Assembly (NCBI GenBank): GCA_021208645.1
Contig: JAJOJL010000112.1
Location: forward strand, 1-39,017
Source of the DNA: Bacillus sp. (in: firmicutes)
GTDB lineage: Bacteria > Bacillota > Bacilli > Bacillales > Salisediminibacteriaceae
DNA: 39,017 nt
Reading direction: 5' to 3'
Part shown: piece after piece, positions 32,957 to 39,017 of the stretch
Layout of the letters: the number at the start of each line of letters is the position of its first letter
Position numbering within the stretch: position 1 is the first letter of the stretch
The notes under the pieces: model-generated
Told to the model about the DNA's origin: nothing
The model's input: the letters and a program-made list of their open reading frames with translations, nothing else
Databases searched by the model: none
Position numbers and translations under genes: made by a program

Positions 32957-34215
32957 CTACGCTTCATTCATTTCCCTCAACCGTTCATCAGATGGCAAAA
33001 AGATCGTTAATATCCCAATCAATGGCAAAGCCATCGTAAATAGAATCGTATTAGACAATCCCATCCAGTCAATTATCAAACCTAGCACGATAGAACCAAG
33101 GGCAGCCATACCAAAGGCTAAGCCTATCACCAAGCCGGAAACGGTACCGATTTTTCCAGGCACAAGCTCCTGAGCATAAACAACCGTTACTGAAAAACTG
33201 GATAAAATGATAAAGCCAATAACTCCTAACAAAACATAGGTTAATCCAGGACCTGCATGGGGCAGGAATAAAGCCAATGGAGCAGACCCCAGCATGGAAA
33301 AGAAAATCATATTTCTTTTTCCAAATCGATCGGCAAGGGACCGCCGGCAAAGGTTCCAATGGCCCCTGTTCCAAGGAATATGAAGATATATACTTGGGCT
33401 TGGGAGATGGTTACTCCGAAATGATCTATCAAATAGAAAGCGTAGTAATTCGTAATGCCCGCGTGAAACCACATTCTCGAAAAGACGAGGAAGATAAGGA
33501 GACACATGGCAAAAATAACAATTCTTCGTTTAACTTCGGGGACAGGTTTTGGCCTAGTAATCTCTGAGTCCCTTGCCTTGCTTTTCTCTATGGGCTTGGC
33601 GAATCTCAACTGCATTTGCTCAGCATACCACCGGGCAATGTACATGAGTAAAACAACGGCTAATGCGGCGACGATGGCGAACCAAATGGCCCCAAATTGA
33701 CCTAAAGGAACGAGAATTAATGCTGTGATTAACGGGGCTAATGCTTGCCCTGTGTTTCCTCCTACTTGAAAAATCGATTGGGCTAGGCCCCTCCGGTTTC
33801 CTGCTGCCATATAGGCCACCCGCGATCCTTCTGGGTGGAAAGTTGCCGAACCAAGTCCCACGAGAATGACAGACAGGATGAGGAACCAAAACGACGGAGC
33901 AAAAGCCAATCCAATCACTCCCACAAACGTAAAACAAAGTCCAATCGGCAATGCATATGGCGATGGTTTCTTATCCGTATATAGACCAACAACAGGTTGG
34001 ATGATGGAAGCCGTTAAATTTAAGGCAAAGGCAATCAATCCAAGTTGCGTAAAGGTGAGCCCCATGGATTGTTGCAGCACGGGGAACATGGCTGGAATGA
34101 CTGCTTGGATGGAATCGTTCAGGAGGTGGACGAAACCGATAATGAAAAGTATCTTATACATGGTTTTTTGCTCGGGGGTACTTGTGGACAATACTTCTTT
34201 TTTGGTTGCTTCCAT
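32957..34215 (-). pseudogene. MFS exporter of the Fsr (fosmidomycin-resistance) type, frameshifted
   Basis: Two frames join into a 12-helix major facilitator of about 419 residues. The first frame starts MEATKKEVLSTSTPEQKT and includes LGLIAFALNLTASIIQPVVGLYTDK (an MFS motif A-like loop) and ATFHPEGSRVAYMAA, a hallmark of the Fsr group. It runs to FAGGPL near 33340. There the plus strand reads GGCAAGGG; GGCCAAGGG would give FAGGPLADRFGKRNMIFFSML and link to the second frame, which ends at 32957. Fsr-type proteins export fosmidomycin and other small molecules; the native substrate is unknown. The second half retains GKIGTVSGLVIGLAFGMAALG. A single-base homopolymer loss is the simplest cause. 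Confidence 0.82.
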
Positions 34216-34291
34216 TCTTAACTTTCTCCTTTTCCATCAAAAGACTGTACCATCAAGGTTGTAGTCGGCACATCGTCTTAAACAATTACGG

Positions 34292-34380
34292 CAGTACCAT
34301 AAAATATAGCCTGCTAGGGAATGCACCTTAGCAGACTTAATAGTATCAGCAGTTGTTTTCTTAAATTATATGGTACCTCA
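34292..34380 (-). terminator. Nested inverted repeats downstream of the DUF1292 gene
   Basis: An inner stem, CCTGCTAGG at about 34310 paired with CCTTAGCAG near 34326, lies within outer arms GTACCATA (about 34295) and TATATGGTAC (about 34368). On the minus strand the inner hairpin is followed by TATATTTTAT, so it can serve as a weak terminator for the DUF1292 gene. The outer arms would extend the structure. Confidence 0.45.
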
Positions 34381-34485
34381 TTTCATTAATGCAGAAAAGA
34401 GAGAAGTTACGAAAATTGAAATAAAATAACTCGAAAAGGTTAGCGTGTGAATGCTATGCCCAAATCTCCATACACAACTCAAAAA

Positions 34486-34743
34486 TCAATGCTTCATCCG
34501 ATCGTCATCATCATCGGCCTCAATGGCAATGTTATAGGCATCCATTAAGTTTTCCATTTCTTCTTCTGAAGGTGACACGAGACTTTGTTCTCCGTCTTCC
34601 TCCTCCACTTTCATGACTAATGTCTCGTCACCTGATGTGATCATGGCATATGTATGATCGCCCATATGAAACATGGCATCTACCTCAAAAACCTTTTCGT
34701 TACCTTCCTCATCATGAATCGTAATATAATCTTTATCTTCCAT
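34486..34743 (-). CDS. DUF1292 family small acidic protein
   Basis: This 85-residue protein matches DUF1292 (UPF0473, YrzB-like), common in Firmicutes. It opens DYITIHDEEGNEKVFEVDAM, has the core YAMITSGDETLVMKVEEEDG and ends with a strongly acidic DDDDD stretch. The family function is unknown. It stands alone with AGGAGGAAT just before the ATG. In many Firmicutes a member lies beside yrrK/yrzL; here it is an isolated paralogue. Confidence 0.85.
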   Translation of the reverse strand: MEDKDYITIHDEEGNEKVFEVDAMFHMGDHTYAMITSGDETLVMKVEEEDGEQSLVSPSEEEMENLMDAYNIAIEADDDDDRMKH

Positions 34744-34926
34744 TGTGTATTCCTCCTTTATTTATATCCGTTCTATAATTTTCCCAACACAGGTGGATTT
34801 CATCCTTAAACAGGTTCCAACCTTAGTTATTTTCATCCTAATGTTGCATCCTTAAGCCCCGTATCAGAAATTTCTCGCATTCAGGAAATTGTCTTAGTAA
34901 ACTGATAACAAAGGAGTGATTATACG

Positions 34927-36057
34927 ATGCAGTTCCCATTTGCCGATTACCGTACTAAATTTCCCATCCTAAAAAATAAAATTCAACTATCTTCCTGCTC
35001 TCAAAGTGCGATAAGTGTTGAGGTGAAAGAAGCTATAAATACATATTTGAAGTCATGGGAAACAGAAGGAATGAACTGGGGAGGCTGGATGGAAGCAGTG
35101 GAGGAAGCGAGGGAACATTTCGCCACCTTGATCAACGCCGACCCTGCTGATATTGCCGTTGTTTCCTCCGTATCCCATGCAGCTTCAGCCATTGCAACGA
35201 GCTTAAATTACGAAGCCTACAAAAACAAAATTGTTTTAACCGACATGGACTTTCCTTGCATTGGCCATGTTTGGCTGTCGCAACAGGATCGAGGAGCGGA
35301 AATTAGTTTCATCGATGCAGATGACAACCAAATTCCCTTGGAAAAATACGAAACTGCCATCACCAATGAGACGTTGCTCACCTCAGTATCTCACGTTGCA
35401 TATTATAACGGTTTCCAGCAAGACATAAAGGAAATTGCTAGAATTGCTCACTCGAAAGGATCTCTCTTATTTGTGGATGCCTATCAATCAGCTGGAAATG
35501 TGGTGATCGATGTGAAGGACAGCGATGTAGATTTTTTGGCAAGCGGGTTGCAAAAGTACTTGCTGGGCATACCAGGGATTGCTTTCCTTTATATAAAAAA
35601 ACAAGTGGCTGAAGAGCTGAAGCCAAAGGTTACGGGCTGGTTTGGTCAAGGGGATCCATTTGCTTTTTCCATCAAAGAAGTAACTTATGCTAGTGGGGCG
35701 AGGAAGTTCGATACGGGTACGCCGGCCATGATCAATGGATTTGCCGCAAAGGCAGGATTGAAGCAATTATTGGACGTGGGGATGGAACAGGTGGAGCCCT
35801 ATTTAAAGGAATTATCGGATTTCACTATCCAATATGCCCTTGAAAAGGGACTGACCGTGAAAAGTCCCCTGTCGGCGGAATGGAAAGGCTCATCAACGGC
35901 AATATATATTCCAAATGCCAGTGAAATGGAAGGGGCTATGAAGCAGCACGGCATTATTGTATCAGCAAGAAAGGATGTCATCCGTATCGCACCGCATTTT
36001 TATAACACAAAAGAGGATATTCAAGAAGCGGTAGACTTGCTTGTGAGATTAAGCTAG
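34927..36057 (+). CDS. Class V aminotransferase (cysteine desulfurase-like fold)
   Basis: This 376-residue PLP enzyme has the fold of SufS/IscS and isopenicillin-N-epimerase relatives. PLP contacts are visible in SSVSHAASAIATSLN (phosphate binding), LLFVDAYQSAGNVVID (Asp pairing with the pyridine nitrogen, followed by Gln) and the Schiff-base Lys in FLASGLQKYLLGIPG. The motif LLFVDAYQSAG with Gln rather than His is common in the subgroup that lacks desulfurase function. I see no persulfide Cys loop in the C-terminal region. It starts with AAAGGAGTGATTATACG and is monocistronic. The reaction (aminotransfer, epimerase or lyase) is not determined. Confidence 0.85.
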   Translation: MQFPFADYRTKFPILKNKIQLSSCSQSAISVEVKEAINTYLKSWETEGMNWGGWMEAVEEAREHFATLINADPADIAVVSSVSHAASAIATSLNYEAYKNKIVLTDMDFPCIGHVWLSQQDRGAEISFIDADDNQIPLEKYETAITNETLLTSVSHVAYYNGFQQDIKEIARIAHSKGSLLFVDAYQSAGNVVIDVKDSDVDFLASGLQKYLLGIPGIAFLYIKKQVAEELKPKVTGWFGQGDPFAFSIKEVTYASGARKFDTGTPAMINGFAAKAGLKQLLDVGMEQVEPYLKELSDFTIQYALEKGLTVKSPLSAEWKGSSTAIYIPNASEMEGAMKQHGIIVSARKDVIRIAPHFYNTKEDIQEAVDLLVRLS

Positions 36058-36171
36058 AAAGGACATGGGTGGTTTTTAATTAAAATTCGTGTTACCATGG
36101 AATTATCAGAAAATATATGAAATTGAAGTTTGAGTATCACTAAGTAATAAAAACCTTATATTATTGGAGGT

Positions 36172-36393
36172 GTGTGCACAGTAGACCATACTGTGACAGA
36201 ATTTATGACCATGTATAGTCTCATAATTACAAAATTTATCTTAACATTTCTAGTTGGCTTCTCTACCTTTTTCATACTAGAGTCCATTATTTTAGCCGTG
36301 ATATTAGCTACAACTGTTTTTACGCTTTTCAAAGGTTTCAGGGCTTCCTTGAAGCATAGACAAATAATGATAGATCACGAGTTTGAAAGATAA
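36172..36393 (+). CDS. Possible small membrane protein (about 60-73 residues)
   Basis: The frame encodes two predicted membrane helices (IITKFILTFLVGFSTFFILES and IILAVILATTVFTLFKGF) and a charged tail (KHRQIMIDHEFER). A GGAGG lies at 36166-36170 but is too close to the first GTG (36172) and too far from the next (36193), so the start is uncertain. A strong terminator follows. I do not recognise it; such short membrane proteins are common in Bacilli. Confidence 0.5.
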   Translation: MCTVDHTVTEFMTMYSLIITKFILTFLVGFSTFFILESIILAVILATTVFTLFKGFRASLKHRQIMIDHEFER

Positions 36394-36418
36394 TATCGCA
36401 ATTTAACAGAGTAGACAA

Positions 36419-36447
36419 AACTACGGAGCATTTTCCGTAGTTTTTTT
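36419..36447 (+). terminator. Terminator after the small membrane protein
   Basis: AACTACGGA at 36419-36427 and TCCGTAGTT at 36434-36442 form a perfect 9-bp stem followed by a T-run to 36447. Confidence 0.9.
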
Positions 36448-36594
36448 ATTTTCTAATGACGAGGAGATGGGGGAATAAACCGCCTGGAAGCTTTGGGAGA
36501 GGTCTCTGTTTGGGTAAAAAACTAGATTCCATGTATAAAAAGTATTCTCAAAGACTATAATTCTAACAAATGGATTTTTGAGAGGAGCTTTTAT

Positions 36595-37203
36595 ATGGCA
36601 AAAGAGAGAAAAGACACTTGGACAAAGGAACATGACGAGCTGCTCGTGAAGCTAGTAATGGATCATTTAAAAAACGGCAGTACCCAAACAAAGGCTTTTA
36701 AGGAAGCAGCAGAAACATTAAATCGAACAACAGCAGCTTGTGGTTATCGCTGGAATGCTTCGTTGAGAAAAAATTATGAGAAAGAGCTTCAAAAGGCGAA
36801 AGGGAAGAAAACGGCCGTGAAGAAGGTTTCCACGAAAAAGCAGAAAGAGAAATCAAACATTAAAGAAGTAAAGCTGGATAAAAGGAAAAAGAAATCTAGT
36901 AAAACACCATTAACCTCGTTGCAGGAAGGCTTTGCAGCAAATCCCGTTAAAGTAGCCGATGCTATGGATTCACCTGCTGAAGGAACGCCGGAGGTAAAGG
37001 TGAAGCATCTACTTGAGGCATTAGCGTCTTTTGATAAAGAGCTCCCTATTTCTGAACTGAAAAAAATTAAACTAGAACATGAGCAACTTCTTAAGGAAAA
37101 TCAAGAATTGAAGGAAGAAATCCGCTCCGTTTACTTGATCTTAGACAGGCTTCGGAGATCTGCCAATATTGATGTGGATAGGGAAAGACAAGAAGCAAAT
37201 TAA
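36595..37203 (+). CDS. RsfA-family (prespore-specific) transcriptional regulator
   Basis: The 202-residue protein has an N-terminal Myb/SANT-like DNA-binding domain typical of RsfA: RKDTWTKEHDELLVKLVMDH, then TQTKAFKEAAETLNRTTAACGYRWN. A long Lys-rich linker and a C-terminal coiled coil (KIKLEHEQLLKENQELKEEIRSVYLILDRL) follow. B. subtilis RsfA is a sigma-F-dependent regulator of prespore gene expression, so this supports a spore-forming host. GAGAGGAG lies about ten bases before the ATG. It is a single gene with its own terminator. Confidence 0.9.
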   Translation: MAKERKDTWTKEHDELLVKLVMDHLKNGSTQTKAFKEAAETLNRTTAACGYRWNASLRKNYEKELQKAKGKKTAVKKVSTKKQKEKSNIKEVKLDKRKKKSSKTPLTSLQEGFAANPVKVADAMDSPAEGTPEVKVKHLLEALASFDKELPISELKKIKLEHEQLLKENQELKEEIRSVYLILDRLRRSANIDVDRERQEAN

Positions 37204-37213
37204 CAATAATAGT

Positions 37214-37247
37214 GGGCAACTGCGATTGATGATGCAGTTGCCCTTTT
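37214..37247 (+). terminator. Terminator of the RsfA gene
   Basis: GGGCAACTGC at 37214-37223 and GCAGTTGCCC at 37234-37243 make a perfect 10-bp stem with a 10-base loop, followed by TTTTCGTTT. Confidence 0.9.
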
Positions 37248-37523
37248 CGTTTCCTAGAAAAATAGATAATTTCAAGTTTATATACTAAACTTCTTGGCAA
37301 TACTAAGCGTATACTCCCCCATTGATATAAAATTATAGTGGTAAGGGACAGCGAAATTCGCTGCTAATGCCACGATGGTCTCCAATGTTGATTGGAGGCT
37401 ATTTCTTTTTCTTGGAAAAATAGGATAAGAATGTTGATATGTTGTTTTCTGTGTGGAGGAGAATTTGAGGTTTCATGTTGCAGCCAGGGAAAAGTTTAGT
37501 CAAATATGTTGGCATCAATTCAC
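37248..37523 (+). other. Intergenic region with two hairpins, possible small RNA
   Basis: CAGCGAAATTCGCTG at about 37350 and CTCCAAT-GTTG-ATTGGAG at about 37380-37397 are small hairpins. The second is followed by CTATTTCTTTTT, a plausible terminator, which raises the possibility of a short RNA transcribed from near 37310. No known riboswitch class is recognisable. Confidence 0.35.
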
Positions 37524-37715
37524 TTAAACCCTGACTTGTTTCTTCAAGCGTTCAATATCCATATCGTGATTACTGATTTTATCCCGTAAGTAGTCTACGT
37601 CATAATGAAAATGGTCAACCTTTTTGTGGATGTTAATGAGCATGGTCATGACCTCTTTTTGCTGAGCAGCTTCCAGCTCGTCCAACCGCTTATAAACATC
37701 TTCAATACGAACATA
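37524..37715 (-). CDS. Small coiled-coil protein, start codon unresolved
   Basis: On the minus strand one frame reads YVRIEDVYKRLDELEAAQQK, then EVMTMLINIHKKVDHFHYDVDYLRDKISN, and ends RLKKQVRV before TAA at 37524-37526. The heptad-like Leu/Ile pattern and charge indicate a coiled coil of about 60 residues. It begins right after the stop of the arginase-like gene. There is no in-frame ATG before residue MTMLIN (37649). One extra A in the ATGATTATG sequence at about 37713 would give an ATG overlapping the upstream TGA, so the start may be lost to another single-base indel. Function is unknown. Confidence 0.5.
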   Translation of the reverse strand, partial: YVRIEDVYKRLDELEAAQQKEVMTMLINIHKKVDHFHYDVDYLRDKISNHDMDIERLKKQVRV

Positions 37716-37716
37716 A

Positions 37717-38553
37717 TCATATTTTGACGCTTAATGACTCTGTTTTTTGCTGATGATAGTTATTTCTCGCAAGGTTAATTTTCTTCCTATCATGAAAGCT
37801 ATGTAATCGAATGGTTTCCAACAAAATAGCATTTGCCTGCTCATTTTTTCTTGCTTCATTTTCTTCTCCGGGAAAAGAAAACGGCAACTCTCCACATATA
37901 TCAATTCCCAATACACGCTTTCGCTGAAGCAATAAATGGAGCAGCTGATTTAAGGTATGAAGAGACATGGTACCATGGTCCCAATTTGTTTTTGCATAGA
38001 CTTCGTCTAACACATCTTTGTCGATACTTATATAAATGTCTTGAGTTGGTATTTCCCGTTCAACTAACTGCAGCAATGACCCAGTTTTGCCAAAAAGATA
38101 GTGATTGTTACATATGACGGAGATTTTATGGTAGAAATGGGGTGGAAGTTGAGTCAAGAAATCGGCATTTGTGCCGATAATTATTACCTTCTCTAGCAAA
38201 GGAAATTGTTCCAGGGCATGAAGAACCCACGAACCACAAGACACGAAGGGTAAAAAAGTTGGCCTTAATAAATCGGTGTGATGATCGAATAAAACTAACG
38301 AAAACGGGGTTTGAACTTCTGCGAGAAGTAGAAGACTGACATAATGATAGTTTCCACTTCCAATAAAGGTGACACCTTTGTTGCTTCGCCGCTGGAGTCG
38401 CTTGTGGATGGAGACAAGGGATGCATTATCACAATATTTGCTGGTGGATGGAATGTCATCCATTTTCAGCCATTCATAGTAATGAAGGAAGGCTTGGGAT
38501 TCATAAGTATGATCGAAATCCAATACAGTAACACCATTATGTAATAGGGCCAT
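37717..38553 (-). CDS. Arginase/agmatinase-fold protein (UPF0489-like)
   Basis: The 278-residue protein shows the dimanganese arginase-fold motifs in order: GSGNYHYVSLLLL, LVLFDHHTDLLRP (DxHxD-like Asp-His-His-Thr-Asp), and SIDKDVLDEVYAKTNWDHG (DxDxxD-like), followed by LGIDICGELP. The family hydrolyses guanidino or amide groups (arginase, agmatinase, formiminoglutamase); the substrate of this branch is not known. The C-terminal 40 residues are Lys/Arg/Gln rich and unlike the core. The start ATG has GAGAGGATG upstream at 38566. The coiled-coil small protein follows immediately and may be cotranscribed. Confidence 0.75.
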   Translation of the reverse strand: MALLHNGVTVLDFDHTYESQAFLHYYEWLKMDDIPSTSKYCDNASLVSIHKRLQRRSNKGVTFIGSGNYHYVSLLLLAEVQTPFSLVLFDHHTDLLRPTFLPFVSCGSWVLHALEQFPLLEKVIIIGTNADFLTQLPPHFYHKISVICNNHYLFGKTGSLLQLVEREIPTQDIYISIDKDVLDEVYAKTNWDHGTMSLHTLNQLLHLLLQRKRVLGIDICGELPFSFPGEENEARKNEQANAILLETIRLHSFHDRKKINLARNNYHQQKTESLSVKI

Positions 38554-38825
38554 TTACACGTTCATCCTCTCTGTTAGTGCGGAGTCTATGAAAATAGCAA
38601 ATCTGTGTTTCTGTTTGTCTATGAAGTTACTTTTTTTGTGTTGAAAAAAAGATAGGTGAAGTTGTAATGATATGTATGTTGCCGAGAAGCAGAATATGAA
38701 GTATTTGGGATTTCCTGATGCTGGTAATCGTAGAATTATTGTATATATATTAGTCTTTTAATGAAAAAGTTGCAAGAGTATAATTGGGGAATTTTATTCT
38801 GCCATTTTTTCAGTTAGAATTTAGG
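38554..38825. other. Intergenic region at the right end
   Basis: This A/T-rich stretch holds the promoter region of the arginase-fold gene and then leads into a tandem array. I see no gene. Confidence 0.5.
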
Positions 38826-39017
38826 AGTTAGGGCATGTTGAAGTGAGGAATGGGTTGCACCATGCACAAAAAGGCAAGTTAGGGCAAGTTGAGTTAAGGA
38901 AGCAAGAGCAACTTGCCCCAGAAAGGCAAGTTAGAGCAGGTTGAGTTAAGGAAGCCATCGCAACTTGCTCTAAAACAACAAGTTAGGGCAAGTTGAGTTA
39001 AGAAAGTTATCTCAACT
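38826..39017. repeat. Hairpin-forming tandem repeat array, period 52 bp, at least 4 copies, cut by the window end
   Basis: AGTTAG(G/A)GCA recurs at 38826, 38877, 38929 and 38981 (intervals 51, 52, 52). Each complete unit has the form (A)GGGCAAGTTG-AGTTAAGGAAGC...-CAACTTGCCC, an inverted repeat of about 10 bp around a loop of about 17 bases. In the third copy G-to-A in the left arm (AGAGCAGGTTG) is matched by C-to-T in the right arm (CAACTTGCTCT), so pairing is kept. The last copy runs off the window. The sequence differs from the arrays at 4921 and 23109, but the period is the same. Confidence 0.85.

Noticed and set aside
37310..37400. Known riboswitch class upstream of 37.5 kb
   Set aside because: Small hairpins and a T-rich end are present, but I could not match the conserved core of any riboswitch I know, so it is left as a possible small RNA.
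38826..39017. CRISPR array at the window end
   Set aside because: The whole 52-base unit is repeated, with paired arms inside each unit, and no spacer-like variation is seen.

Overview
The window looks like a chromosomal segment from a low-GC, spore-forming Bacillaceae bacterium. The reasons are strong AGGAGG ribosome binding sites with frequent GTG and TTG starts, an RsfA-type sporulation regulator, a DUF1292 protein, Rex-type and CcpA-type operators, and four copies of a long GTTGATT...AATCAAC palindromic repeat of a kind familiar from Bacillus intergenic regions. It carries no rRNA, tRNA, CRISPR array or prophage that I can see.

Layout. 1-1.4 kb: an IS4-type insertion sequence. 1.7-4.8 kb: a ThuA-like protein, a membrane GGDEF diguanylate cyclase and a frameshifted polytopic membrane protein, all on the minus strand. 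5.2-9.4 kb: a four-gene Opp/Dpp-type ABC importer on the minus strand without a binding-protein gene. 10-11.3 kb: a type II NADH dehydrogenase behind three Rex-like operators. 11.4-14.5 kb: a frameshifted cell-wall amidase, an M42 aminopeptidase and a small HTH protein. 14.8-23.0 kb: the centrepiece, a bacterial microcompartment (BMC) operon. 23.6-24.5 kb: a frameshifted EamA transporter. 24.7-32.4 kb: an AraC regulator, a TRAP transporter behind a cre-like site, and a three-gene catabolic operon (Gfo/Idh/MocA oxidoreductase, DUF993 aldolase-like protein, TIM-barrel isomerase). 33-38.6 kb: an MFS exporter, DUF1292, a class V aminotransferase, RsfA, a coiled-coil small protein and an arginase-fold protein.

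The BMC operon reads: SorC/DeoR-type regulator, PduL, flavoprotein-like/PduM-like protein, BMC-P, aldehyde dehydrogenase, BMC-H with a long charged N-terminal extension, triosephosphate isomerase with an added N-terminal helix, RpiB-like isomerase with Asp in place of the catalytic Cys, BMC-P, [palindromic repeat], BMC-H, BMC-P, DeoC with an added N-terminal helix, terminator. It matches the sugar-phosphate-utilising (SPU) class of metabolosomes. The inferred route is deoxyribose-5-phosphate to acetaldehyde plus glyceraldehyde-3-phosphate (DeoC), acetaldehyde to acetyl-CoA (aldehyde dehydrogenase), acetyl-CoA to acetyl-phosphate (PduL), and glyceraldehyde-3-phosphate to DHAP (TIM). Five cargo proteins begin with short amphipathic helices that look like encapsulation peptides. 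No BMC-T shell protein and no alcohol dehydrogenase are visible, so lumen NAD+ recycling is unexplained.

At least ten frameshifts, most of them explained by one base in a short homopolymer, break eight otherwise well-conserved genes. The pattern fits homopolymer errors in the assembly better than real decay, so these genes are annotated as probable intact genes with frameshifts. Three intergenic tandem arrays, unrelated in sequence but all with a period of about 51-52 bp, are the most unexpected non-coding structure.
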